A program made the translations under genes and the position numbers. 64,000 bases of DNA. Origin: Chthonobacter albigriseus. GTDB lineage: Bacteria; Pseudomonadota; Alphaproteobacteria; Rhizobiales; Pleomorphomonadaceae. A model generated the notes under the pieces. It did not search any database, was not told where the DNA came from, and worked only from the letters and a program-made list of their open reading frames with translations. The stretch lies in contig NZ_JACDIT010000001.1 in assembly GCF_013839445.1 (NCBI RefSeq), positions 1,591,935 through 1,655,934 of the forward strand, read 5' to 3'. Of the stretch, positions 51,337 through 59,629 are shown one piece after another (the stretch's first letter is position 1; every line of letters starts with the position of its first letter).

Positions 51337-53502
51337 ATGAACCGCAGTCACGTTCTGTGGCTTGTCGCGGCCTGGCTCGGCTTCGCCGTGCTCCCGTGGC
51401 ACGTTCCGTCCTCCCGCTTCGCCCACGAGGTGCCGTGGCCGTCCGGGTTGATGCTGTCCTTGACGGGCGCCGAGCCCTGGCTGGTTCCGATCGCGCTGGT
51501 GCTCGTTCTGCCGGCCATGGCGTTGGCCGCCGAGGGCATCGGTCGCGCCAATCTTCTTGTCGCGTCCGGATGCGCCGGGCTCGTCGCCCTCCTCGCCCAA
51601 GGCTTCCTGGTGGGCTTGGACGGTTGGGCGTTTGCGGCGCTGGACGAGGCCTTCGGAGCCGTCGAGGGACAGGCGGGACTGGGCCTCGGGGCCCTGGTGA
51701 CGGCATTTGCGTTGCTTTTCCTGCTGACGACCGGGCTCGCCGGCCGGGGCGCCATGAAGGGCGACCGCTTCACCACCGGAGCGATCGGCCTAGTCGTTTC
51801 GTCGATTCTCGTCTTCGTGTTCTTTCCCGTGGCCCACATCCTCGCCGGTGCCGCGACGCCGGACGGCGACATGTCCGGCATGGCCGCTTTCGTGGCGCGG
51901 CTGACGGCGGCCGATATCTGGTCACTCGCCTGCCTTGCAGGGGAAGGCCGCTGCGGTGTCGCCTGGACCAGCGTCTTCGTCGCCACCCTGACCGGCATCG
52001 TGACGACCCTGCTCGGCCTTGCCTTCGCCCTTGTCGCGACCCGCACGAATTTCCCGTTCAAGCGCGCGCTGCGCCTGCTGACGGTGCTGCCGATCATCAC
52101 GCCCCCCTTTGTCATCGGCCTTGCGGTGATCCTGCTGTTCGGCCGCAACGGCACGGTGACGCTCGCCCTCTCCGACTGGTTCGGACTGACCTCGACGCGC
52201 TGGATCTACGGCCTGCCCGGCATCCTGCTCACCCAGGCGCTCGCCTTCACGCCGATCGCCTTCCTGGTCATGGTAGGCATCGTGCAGGGCATCTCGCCGT
52301 CGATGGAGGAGGCTGCCCAGACGCTAAGGGCGGACCGTTGGCGCACCTTCCGGCGCGTGACCTGGCCGTTGCTGCGCCCGGGCCTCGCCAACGCCTTCCT
52401 GATCGGCTTTATCGAAAGCCTCGCCGATTTCGGCAATCCGCTTGTCCTCGGCGGCAACTACGAGGTGCTCTCCACCAAGATCTTCTACGCCGTCGTCGGC
52501 GCGCAGCACGATCCAGGCCGGGCGGCGGCACTGGCGATCGTGCTGCTTTCGCTCTGCATCGGCGCGTTCATGGCGCAGCGCCTGTGGCTCGGCCGCCGCA
52601 GCTACACCACCATGTCCGGCAAGGGCGATGCCGGCCTGCCGGCGGCGCTGCCCGGTTGGTTGAAGGCGTCGATCTACGCCGTCGCCCTTCCCTGGGCAGC
52701 CTTCACCTTCCTGCTCTACGTGCTCATCCTGTTCGGCGGCTTCGTGGTCAACTGGGGCCGCGACAACAGTTTCACGCTGCGCCACTACGAGACCGGCTTC
52801 GGTCTGGCCTGGGGCGAGCATGGCCTGCAGTGGACCGGACGGGCCTGGAACTCGCTGTTCACCACCCTCGAGATCGCCGCGGTCTCCGCGCCGTTGACCG
52901 CAGGGATGGGCCTTCTGACGGCCTATCTCCTCGTTCGCCAACGCTTCGCGGGCCAAGGCGCCTTCGAGTTCATGACGCTGCTGAGCTTCGCAATTCCCGG
53001 CACCGTCATCGGCGTCAGCTACATCCTGGCCTACAACGAGCCGCCGGTGGAACTGACGGGCACGGCGGTGATCCTCGTGCTCTGCTTCATCTTCCGCAAC
53101 ATGCCCGTGTCGATCCGGGCGGGCGTCGCGGCGATGAGCCAGATCGACCGCAGCCTCGACGAATGCGCGTTGACCTTGCGCTCGGGCAGTGCGCGAACGG
53201 TGCGCCGGGTGATCATCCCTCTCCTACGGCCGGCGATCGTCGCCGCGCTCGTCTACTCCTTCGTGCGGGCGATCACCTCCGTGTCGGCGGTGATCTTCCT
53301 GGTTTCCGCCCGCCACGACCTCGCGACCTCCTACATCGTCGGCCGCGTCGAGGCAGGCGACTTCGGACTCGCCATCGCCTATTCCTCGGTCCTGATCGTC
53401 CTGATGGGCCTCGGAATTCTCTTCATCCAGTGGATCGTGGGCGAACGGCGGCTGTCTCGCCGCTCGAGCGCCGACCTCAAGCCCTTCAAGGTGACCGCAT
53501 GA
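51337..53502 (+). CDS. ABC transporter permease, fused two-domain AfuB/FbpB type
   Basis: This 721-residue membrane protein contains two BPD_transp_1 domains in one chain. The EAA loops are EEAAQTLRADRWRTFRRVTW (about 324-343) and DECALTLRSGSARTVRRVII (about 608-627). The first ~170 residues add four or five extra hydrophobic segments with no transport motif. The fused arrangement occurs in the AfuB/FbpB family. The ATG at 51337 has a poor Shine-Dalgarno, and an in-frame start may lie upstream. Its stop overlaps the ATPase gene by four bases. Confidence 0.85.
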   Translation: MNRSHVLWLVAAWLGFAVLPWHVPSSRFAHEVPWPSGLMLSLTGAEPWLVPIALVLVLPAMALAAEGIGRANLLVASGCAGLVALLAQGFLVGLDGWAFAALDEAFGAVEGQAGLGLGALVTAFALLFLLTTGLAGRGAMKGDRFTTGAIGLVVSSILVFVFFPVAHILAGAATPDGDMSGMAAFVARLTAADIWSLACLAGEGRCGVAWTSVFVATLTGIVTTLLGLAFALVATRTNFPFKRALRLLTVLPIITPPFVIGLAVILLFGRNGTVTLALSDWFGLTSTRWIYGLPGILLTQALAFTPIAFLVMVGIVQGISPSMEEAAQTLRADRWRTFRRVTWPLLRPGLANAFLIGFIESLADFGNPLVLGGNYEVLSTKIFYAVVGAQHDPGRAAALAIVLLSLCIGAFMAQRLWLGRRSYTTMSGKGDAGLPAALPGWLKASIYAVALPWAAFTFLLYVLILFGGFVVNWGRDNSFTLRHYETGFGLAWGEHGLQWTGRAWNSLFTTLEIAAVSAPLTAGMGLLTAYLLVRQRFAGQGAFEFMTLLSFAIPGTVIGVSYILAYNEPPVELTGTAVILVLCFIFRNMPVSIRAGVAAMSQIDRSLDECALTLRSGSARTVRRVIIPLLRPAIVAALVYSFVRAITSVSAVIFLVSARHDLATSYIVGRVEAGDFGLAIAYSSVLIVLMGLGILFIQWIVGERRLSRRSSADLKPFKVTA

Positions 53503-54566
53503 CCATCGCTCCCAAACCCGGCGGCGTCGAGTTCCGCAACGTCTCCCGACGCTACGGGGCCGTGGTGGCGGTCGACAACGTCAGTTTCGTCGTCGATCCC
53601 GGCACGCTCGTGACGCTTCTCGGCCCGTCGGGCTGCGGCAAGACCACCACGTTGCGCATGATCGCCGGCCTGGAGAGCGCGTCCTCAGGCACCATCATGA
53701 TCGGTGGCAAGGACGTGACCCGCTTGCCGGCGACCGACCGCAACGTGACCATGGTGTTTCAGAGCTACGCTCTGTTCCCGCACATGACCGTGCTGGAGAA
53801 CGTCGGCTTCGGCCTGGAGGTATCCCCCCTCTCCCGGTCCGAGCGGGAGGCGCGCAGTTCGGAAGGGCTCCGCCTCGTCGGCCTCGCCGGCTACGAAAAG
53901 CGGCTGCCGAGCGAGCTTTCCGGGGGTCAGCAGCAGCGTGTGGCCGTGGCCCGGGCGCTCGTGCTCGAACCGGAGGTGCTGCTCTTCGACGAACCCCTGT
54001 CGAACCTCGACGCCAAGCTCCGCCGGCGCATGCGCGACGACATCCGCGACCTCCAGCGCTCGCTCGGCCTCACTTCGGTCTACGTCACCCACGACCAGGA
54101 GGAGGCGCTCGCCGTCTCCGACCGGATCATCGTCATGAACCGGGCGGTCATCGCGCAGGAGGGCTCGCCGCGCGACCTCTATCAGCGTCCCGCCGACCGC
54201 TTCGTAGCCGACTTCATCGGAGGCGCCAACCTGATCGACGGCGTGGTCACCGGCCGTGACGGGCCCACCGCCACCGTCCGGGTCGGCGCGATGACCCTCG
54301 ACGTCCAGGCCCCGGGAATCGCGACGGGCGACGTGGTCGTGGCCGTCCGGCCGCAGGCGATCCGGGTCGAGCCCGTGGCATCGGACGCCACGCTGGAAGT
54401 CACGGTGCGGAAGGCCACGTATCTGGGCTCGCACATGGAATATGCTCTCGACAGCGCGGTCGGCGAACTCTTCGCCGTGGACCAGGACGTGTCGCGGGCC
54501 GTGTCCACGGGATCCCTGGCGCACGTGCGCTTCGATCCCCGAGGGATCGCGCTGGTTGGCCGGTGA
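53499..54566 (+). CDS. ABC transporter ATP-binding protein, AfuC/FbpC type
   Basis: This 355-residue ATPase has Walker A GPSGCGKTT, Q-loop FQSYALFPHM, signature LSGGQQQRVAVARAL, Walker [16 protein letters not shown] and H-loop YVTHDQEEA. A regulatory C-terminal domain (about 240-355) has TOBE-like elements and VAVRPQAIRVEP. It is translationally coupled to the fused permease (ATGA). Together with the SBP and phosphatase it forms an uptake unit under the divergent LacI regulator. Confidence 0.9.
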   Translation: MTIAPKPGGVEFRNVSRRYGAVVAVDNVSFVVDPGTLVTLLGPSGCGKTTTLRMIAGLESASSGTIMIGGKDVTRLPATDRNVTMVFQSYALFPHMTVLENVGFGLEVSPLSRSEREARSSEGLRLVGLAGYEKRLPSELSGGQQQRVAVARALVLEPEVLLFDEPLSNLDAKLRRRMRDDIRDLQRSLGLTSVYVTHDQEEALAVSDRIIVMNRAVIAQEGSPRDLYQRPADRFVADFIGGANLIDGVVTGRDGPTATVRVGAMTLDVQAPGIATGDVVVAVRPQAIRVEPVASDATLEVTVRKATYLGSHMEYALDSAVGELFAVDQDVSRAVSTGSLAHVRFDPRGIALVGR

Positions 54567-54593
54567 CGGCCGCAGCAAGCGGCGAGGTTGATC

Positions 54594-57257
54594 ATGCGCC
54601 AGGGGACGACGGGCGTGAACAGCATCTACCGTCGGCTCATGCTGACGCTGGGCGCGCTTGTCGCGCTGACCCTGGCCGTCGGCACGGTCGGCTGGGTGGG
54701 CTTCACCTCCACTGAGAGCACCCTGGAGACCGCTCAAGCAGAGAGCATGGCAGACCTTCGCCAGGTTATGACGCTCGCCGAACGCAGCGCCAGCCTGGCG
54801 GCCAAGGCGCCAACCATCGCCGACGTGAGGACGCCGCAGGCCCTGGCTGAAGGCCGCAAGGATCTGGAGGCGCGTCTGGCGGAGTTCATGGCGCTCGCGG
54901 CGTCGCTTCGGTCCACCAAGGACCCGGTTTCACCGGCGCGCGTTCCTTCGATCGTCCGCCTTGCCGACAGGCTCGAGGGCATCGTCGTCAATCTCATCGC
55001 GGTCACCGGTGAGGGGCTGGACGCCCGTCGCCGCCTCGGCGAGCACCGGCTCGCCCTGGTCGAACTGAGCGACCGGCTGGTCGAAGCGGAAGCATTGCTG
55101 CCCTCCTTGCCGGATCCCGGTCGGGCGTCCCGCGCAGTCGAGGCCGCCCGCCGGGCTCTCTCCGCGGCGCGAGCCGGGATGATCGCCGCCGACACCCCCT
55201 CCGTCGACGACGCCCGGGCCGACTTCGTGCGTTCGGCCGCCAACTACCGTCGCCTCGCCATGGAAGCCGGTCCGGGTACGGACCCGTCGGCGCTCGCTGC
55301 CATGGACACCGCTATCCAGGCCCTTGGCGACCTCTTCGCCGCCCGGCGCCTGGAGATCAGCGCCAACCTGCGGATCCGCATCTTCCTGGCCGCCGTGGAT
55401 ACCTCCTCCACCCATCTCACCTCCATGGTGAGGGGCCTTGCCGCCACGGTGGAGCAGGCCGCCCTCGCCCGCGGCGAGCGTTCCGCCGAGGCGTTGCGCC
55501 GTGGCAAGATGGCGATGCTTCTGTTCGCCGGCCTCTGTCTTGTCGCTGCGCTGGTTGCCGCCAGCACCCTGATGCGCGACGTCGTCACCAATCTGCGCGG
55601 GGCGACGAGCGCGCTCACGCGCCTCGCCGCGGGCGACTTCGGCGCGGAAGCGCCTGGCGCCGAGCGGCCCGACGAGATCGGCGAACTCGCTCGCGCCTTT
55701 GCCGTGTTTCGCGCCCAGGCGATCGAACGCGACGAGTTCGCCCGGCGCGAGGCGGAGAACGCCGCCCGCCTCACCGCCATCTTCGACAACATGACCGGCG
55801 GGCTTGCCCTGTTCGACCGGGACGGCCGCCTGAAGACCTGGAACCCGAGCTTCGTCAGCCTGAGCGGCTTGGCCGCCGATCACGTGCAGACCGGAGCGGC
55901 GCTCGACCACCTGCTGGAGGATCTCTTCGGCCGCGGTGTCGAGACCCGGTCCTTCGACGGCCGCGCCCTTGGAGGCCGCTCGCTCGACCTCGCGCGCCTC
56001 GCCCGCAGCCGGGCCATGCAGAGTGTCGTGCTCGAACAGCACTACCCGGACGGCACCGTCGTCGAGATCCGCACCAACGCGATGCCGAACGGCGAGTGGC
56101 TCGCCAGCCTTTTCGACCTCACCGACCGCAAGATGATGGAGCGCCAGCTCGGTCATGCCCAGCGCATGGAGGCGATCGGCCAACTCACCGGTGGCATCGC
56201 CCATGACTTCAACAACGTGTTGGCGGCCATCAGCGGCAATCTGCAGATGATCATCGACGAATCCGAACTCGGATCCACAACGCGCACCCGTGCGCTGCGC
56301 GCCCTCGACGCGGCCGAGAGTGGCGGGGCGACCACCCAGCGCCTGCTCGCCTTCGCCCGGCGCCAGCCACTGGAGCCGGAACCGACCGATCTCAATACCC
56401 TGGTGGCTGACGTCGCGGACCTCCTGGTCTACGGCCTCGGGGCCGGGATCGACATCGCGCTGTCCCTCGACGACGACCTGCCGCCCGCCATGATCGACCC
56501 CGAGCGCATGGAGACGGCACTCATCAACCTGATCTTCAACGCGCGCGATTCCATATCCGGGCCCGGCCGGATCACCATCGCCACCGAGGCGGCGCCGGAC
56601 GGTGGGATCCGGCTTTCGGTTCGCGACACCGGATCGGGCATGGCGCCCGAGGTGGCGGCGCGGGCTTTCGAGCCGTTCTTCACCACCAAGCCATTTGGCG
56701 CGGGCAGCGGACTCGGCCTGTCGATGGTCTACGGTTTCGTGCGCCAGTCCGGCGGCAGCATCGCAATCGACAGCGAGGTCGGAAACGGAACCGTCATGAC
56801 CGTCACCCTGCCGGCCGCGTCGGCCGAAGCCGAGGCCGAGCCGGAGACCTTCGCACGGGTGATGCCGCCCCCTTCCGGAGCGCATGTCCTCGTGGTGGAG
56901 GACGACCCGCGCGTGCGGCCCGCGACCGCCGAGCTGGTCGCCAGCCTCGGCTACCGGGTGACGGACGTCGCCACCGCGGAGGCCGCGCTGGCGGTGCTCG
57001 ACCGGGATGTCGTCGATCTCCTCTTCACCGACGTCAGCCTCGGCCCGGGTCCGGACGGGCCGGCGCTCGCTGGACTGGCCCGCGCCCACTGTCCGGGGCT
57101 GCCGGTCGTCTACTGCTCGGGCTTCCCCCGCGGCGCGGACCTCGACGGCACCGTCCTCGACAAACCCTTCCGGCGCGACAGGCTCGCAGCGGCCTTGGCC
57201 GCGGCCCTGCAGGATCAGCCCGAACCGATCGGCTTCACATCCGCGTCGAACACATAG
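54594..57257 (+). CDS. Hybrid sensor histidine kinase (HAMP-PAS-HisKA-HATPase-REC)
   Basis: This 887-residue membrane kinase has a first span at about 13-37, a mostly helical periplasmic sensor (about 38-305), a second span (MAMLLFAGLCLVAALVAAST), HAMP (about 325-380), PAS (DNMTGGLALFDRDGRLKTWN), the phosphoacceptor helix GQLTGGIAHDFNNVLAAISG (H537), ATPase boxes (LINLIFNARDSI; DTGSGMAPEV; GSGLGLSMVYGF) and a C-terminal receiver (VVEDD; D813 in LLFTDVSLG; K857). It resembles TorS-type sensors. I chose the ATG at 54594, preceded by GGCGAGG. Its last 43 bases overlap the convergent response-regulator gene, its probable partner. Confidence 0.85.
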   Translation: MRQGTTGVNSIYRRLMLTLGALVALTLAVGTVGWVGFTSTESTLETAQAESMADLRQVMTLAERSASLAAKAPTIADVRTPQALAEGRKDLEARLAEFMALAASLRSTKDPVSPARVPSIVRLADRLEGIVVNLIAVTGEGLDARRRLGEHRLALVELSDRLVEAEALLPSLPDPGRASRAVEAARRALSAARAGMIAADTPSVDDARADFVRSAANYRRLAMEAGPGTDPSALAAMDTAIQALGDLFAARRLEISANLRIRIFLAAVDTSSTHLTSMVRGLAATVEQAALARGERSAEALRRGKMAMLLFAGLCLVAALVAASTLMRDVVTNLRGATSALTRLAAGDFGAEAPGAERPDEIGELARAFAVFRAQAIERDEFARREAENAARLTAIFDNMTGGLALFDRDGRLKTWNPSFVSLSGLAADHVQTGAALDHLLEDLFGRGVETRSFDGRALGGRSLDLARLARSRAMQSVVLEQHYPDGTVVEIRTNAMPNGEWLASLFDLTDRKMMERQLGHAQRMEAIGQLTGGIAHDFNNVLAAISGNLQMIIDESELGSTTRTRALRALDAAESGGATTQRLLAFARRQPLEPEPTDLNTLVADVADLLVYGLGAGIDIALSLDDDLPPAMIDPERMETALINLIFNARDSISGPGRITIATEAAPDGGIRLSVRDTGSGMAPEVAARAFEPFFTTKPFGAGSGLGLSMVYGFVRQSGGSIAIDSEVGNGTVMTVTLPAASAEAEAEPETFARVMPPPSGAHVLVVEDDPRVRPATAELVASLGYRVTDVATAEAALAVLDRDVVDLLFTDVSLGPGPDGPALAGLARAHCPGLPVVYCSGFPRGADLDGTVLDKPFRRDRLAAALAAALQDQPEPIGFTSASNT

Positions 57258-57955
57258 CCGACCCCCCGCTCGGTGCGGATGTAGCGTGGCGATCCGGGCG
57301 TCGGCTCGATCTTCCGACGCAGCCGCAGTACGAGAACGTCCACGGTCCGGTCGAACACATCGCCGCCCGCCCGGTGCGTCAGGTCCAGCAACTGGTCTCG
57401 GCTGAGCACGCGCCCGCTCGACCGGACCATGGCGGTCAACAGGTCGAACTCGGCCACGGTCAACGGCACCGCATCGCCGGACGGGGCGATCAGCCGACGC
57501 CCGTCGAGGTCGAGCACATGGCCGTCGAAGCGATAGCCGTGCCGGGTGGCTGCGGGCGGCGGCGCCGTCTCCCGTCCCCGGCGGCGCAGCACGGCCTTGA
57601 TGCGGGCGAGGAGTTCGCGGGCGTTGAAGGGTTTCACCACGTAGTCGTCCGCGCCGATCTCCAGCCCGAGAATGCGGTCGATGTCGCCCCCGCGTCCGGT
57701 CAGCATGATGATCGGCACATCGCTGGTCGCCCGGATCGTTCCCGCCAGGCCCAGCCCGTCCCGATCCGGCAGCTTCAGGTCCAGAACGATCAGATCGGGC
57801 GGATACGGCCCATCCAGCATAGCCAGGAGCGCGGCCGCGTCTCCCAGCGCGACCGCCGAGTACCCCTCGGTTCGGACGAGATCCGCCACAGTCTCGCGCA
57901 CGACCGGGTCGTCCTCGACGATGGCGATGCGTGCGGCTGGGTTGGCTCCGAGCAC
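57215..57955 (-). CDS. OmpR-type response regulator
   Basis: This 246-residue regulator has a receiver domain (E14, D15, D16; phosphoacceptor D59 in LIVLDLKLPD; T86; K108 in VVKPF) and an OmpR-like winged helix (LTVAEFDLLTAMVRSSGRVL; DRTVDVLVLRLRRKIEP; IRTERGVGYVF). It belongs to the TorR/OmpR group. I chose the GTG at 57953-57955, since GGGAGGAAAGGC lies immediately upstream; an ATG at 58033 would add 26 residues unlike any receiver. It is convergent with and overlaps the hybrid kinase gene. It is not KdpE by context. Confidence 0.85.
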   Translation of the reverse strand: MLGANPAARIAIVEDDPVVRETVADLVRTEGYSAVALGDAAALLAMLDGPYPPDLIVLDLKLPDRDGLGLAGTIRATSDVPIIMLTGRGGDIDRILGLEIGADDYVVKPFNARELLARIKAVLRRRGRETAPPPAATRHGYRFDGHVLDLDGRRLIAPSGDAVPLTVAEFDLLTAMVRSSGRVLSRDQLLDLTHRAGGDVFDRTVDVLVLRLRRKIEPTPGSPRYIRTERGVGYVFDADVKPIGSG

Positions 57956-58032
57956 GCCTTTCCTCCCTGGCCTATGGCCTTCTTTTGAGACACTCTTCCA
58001 CACCGCGGCCGGCAACGGAAGCGAACTCGGCA

Positions 58033-58632
58033 ATGGCGGGGGCCGGCGAGGTGCATGTCTTGAATACGGTTGTCTTCGTCACCCACCCCGAGGTCGCGGT
58101 CGATCCGTCGATCCCGGTGCCGCGCTGGCAGCTGTCGCCCGCCGGCCTTGCCCGCATGCGGATCTTCGTGGCGGGGGAGGTCTGCGCCGCGGTGCGCACC
58201 GTCGTCGCGAGCACGGAGTGCAAGGCCATCGAGGCGGCCGGCCTGCTCGCAGGTCGCCTGGGTCTGCCCGTTTCGGTCCACGAGGGGCTGGGCGAGAACG
58301 ACCGCAGCGCGACCGGTTTCGTGCCGCCCGCCGAGTTCGAGGCTCTGGCCGACGCCTTCTTCGCAAGGCCGGAGGAAAGCGTCCGCGGCTGGGAACGCGC
58401 CATCGACGCGCAAGCCCGGGTCGTCGCAGCGGTGGATGCCGTGCTCGCCGCCGCCGGACCGGGCGACGTGGCGATCGTCGCCCACGGCGCTGTCGGCACG
58501 CTGCTCGGCTGCCACCTTGCGGCGCGGCCGATCGATCGCCGCCACGATCAACCGTTCCAGGGCCACTACTTCGCCTTCGAGCGGGACACCCGCCGTCCCA
58601 TCCACGACTGGCGACCGATCGCGCCGCGTTGA
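58033..58632 (+). CDS. Histidine-phosphatase-like protein with altered catalytic arginines
   Basis: This 199-residue protein has the histidine-phosphatase fold layout: FVTHPEVAVD at the phosphate loop (H18, where the usual RHG is THP), STECKAIEAA where SxxxRAxxTA is expected (K64 for R), and IVAHGAVGTLLG with the second His (H151). Both catalytic His remain, but the two substrate-binding Arg are replaced by Thr and Lys, so activity on ordinary phosphomonoesters is doubtful. The start is uncertain; a GTG at 58051-58053 is an alternative. It is 22 bp upstream of the beta-helix gene. Confidence 0.65.
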   Translation: MAGAGEVHVLNTVVFVTHPEVAVDPSIPVPRWQLSPAGLARMRIFVAGEVCAAVRTVVASTECKAIEAAGLLAGRLGLPVSVHEGLGENDRSATGFVPPAEFEALADAFFARPEESVRGWERAIDAQARVVAAVDAVLAAAGPGDVAIVAHGAVGTLLGCHLAARPIDRRHDQPFQGHYFAFERDTRRPIHDWRPIAPR

Positions 58633-58654
58633 CGAGCCTTATGGAACCGATTGA

Positions 58655-59275
58655 ATGCCGACACAGCAGCCCGGAGACGACGCGCGCAGTGCCTTGGGTT
58701 TCCTGAGCGTCACCGAAACCGCGGCGCTCGCGACGCAGGGCGTCCTCGTTCCGTCGCCGCACGCCGTCCTGGTCTCGCCCGGCGCACGGCTCGCACCCGG
58801 TGTCGTGCTCTGGCCAGGCGTGATCGTCTCGGTCGATGCCGGAAGCCGCATCGACATCCAGGCCGGAACGCAGCTCCACGCGGGCACCCGGCTGGCCGCC
58901 ACTGGCGGCGGCATCGTCGAGATCGGCGAAGGAGCCGAGATCGGTGAGGAAGGGGGCTTCACGATCAAGGCCGAGGCCGGTCATGCCATTCGGATCGGCT
59001 GCGGCGCCCGTCTGCTGGGCGGCGGCGCGATGACCTTCTCCAACGAGATCGGCGACGGTGCCCAGGTGCTTGGACCGATCCGCATGCAGAACTGCAGTCT
59101 CGCCGGTGGAGGAAGCTGGCGCGAGCCGGACCCTGATGTGCGGGGGGCCGTCCTGAAAGGGTCCGGCGTCGCGCGCGGCATCACCCTTGAAAGAGGCGAC
59201 GTGATCCAGGCCTTTGGCCTTTTCGCGCTGGAACCTGTCCGCCGACAGGTCGAGTTTCATCCAAAGCCGCTTTGA
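58655..59275 (+). CDS. Left-handed beta-helix (hexapeptide-repeat-like) protein
   Basis: This 206-residue protein is built from imperfect [LIV]-G-x-x-x-x repeats: VLVSPGARLAPGVVLWPG, VDAGSRIDIQAGTQLHAG and VEIGEGAEIGEEGGFTI (about 38-105), then GCGARLLGGGAM and EIGDGAQVLGPIRM. This is the hexapeptide acyltransferase/cyclic hydrolase-like fold, but no catalytic His of an acyltransferase is obvious. The C-terminal third is not repetitive (VLKGSGVARGITLERGDVIQ). Its close spacing to the histidine-phosphatase-like gene suggests a shared job that I cannot name. Confidence 0.6.
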   Translation: MPTQQPGDDARSALGFLSVTETAALATQGVLVPSPHAVLVSPGARLAPGVVLWPGVIVSVDAGSRIDIQAGTQLHAGTRLAATGGGIVEIGEGAEIGEEGGFTIKAEAGHAIRIGCGARLLGGGAMTFSNEIGDGAQVLGPIRMQNCSLAGGGSWREPDPDVRGAVLKGSGVARGITLERGDVIQAFGLFALEPVRRQVEFHPKPL

Positions 59276-59400
59276 GGCGGGTTCTCCCGAGTGCCCGACC
59301 CGAGTGCCGGTCGCCGCCGGAAGCGGTCATGGGGCGATCGTGTCGTACCTCCCCTTCAATTCCACATGGATCCTTTATGCCGTTCGGGCCTAGTGGATCA

Positions 59401-59422
59401 GATGCCTGAACAAGGAGGCATC
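59401..59422 (+). promoter_or_regulatory. Hairpin overlapping the Shine-Dalgarno of the kdp leader gene
   Basis: GATGCCT (59401-59407) can pair with AGGCATC (59416-59422), placing part of the Shine-Dalgarno AAGGAGG (59412-59418) in the loop and stem just before the ATG at 59424. When folded it would hinder translation of the first micro-protein of the kdp operon. The upstream 120 bases must hold the kdp promoter but I see no clear KdpE site. Confidence 0.45.
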
Positions 59423-59423
59423 C

Positions 59424-59507
59424 ATGCTGGATATCGTCTACCTGACCGTCGGTCTCGGTTTCTTCGCGCTGATGGCGCTCTACGCCCGCTGGGCGGCCCG
59501 GGCCTGA
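59424..59507 (+). CDS. 27-residue membrane micro-protein upstream of kdpF
   Basis: Reads MLDIVYLTVGLGFFALMALY followed by a short basic tail ending ARA. It is a single hydrophobic helix with excellent Shine-Dalgarno AAGGAGG. Its stop is seven bases before the kdpF ATG. Similar micro-proteins precede kdpF in many alphaproteobacteria, usually left unannotated; the role is unknown, possibly an extra small Kdp subunit. Confidence 0.6.
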   Translation: MLDIVYLTVGLGFFALMALYARWAARA

Positions 59508-59514
59508 GGCGACC

Positions 59515-59601
59515 ATGCTCGACCTCGTCCTCGGCGCAGCCGTCGCTGCCGCCCTCGCCCTCTATCTCGTCGCCGTGCTGATCCGGCCCGAGCGATTCTG
59601 A
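59515..59601 (+). CDS. kdpF: KdpF, small subunit of the K+-transporting ATPase
   Basis: This 28-residue single-span protein ends with the conserved KdpF signature LIRPERF after a hydrophobic helix rich in Ala and Leu. KdpF stabilises the KdpFABC complex in the inner membrane, where it behaves like a bound lipid. It lies 28 bp upstream of kdpA. Confidence 0.85.
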   Translation: MLDLVLGAAVAAALALYLVAVLIRPERF

Positions 59602-59629
59602 TCCTCCCTTCTCTTCGAAAGCGACTGCC

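Noticed and set aside
51177-54566. Long rightward frame joining the fused permease region to the ATPase
   Set aside because: Only the part after 53499 carries ABC ATPase motifs; the preceding section is an out-of-frame translation of the permease gene, which itself has two clear EAA loops.
54594-57955. Two-component genes as KdpDE
   Set aside because: The kinase is a hybrid PAS/HAMP protein with a terminal receiver and no KdpD Usp-like N-terminus, and two unrelated genes separate it from kdp.
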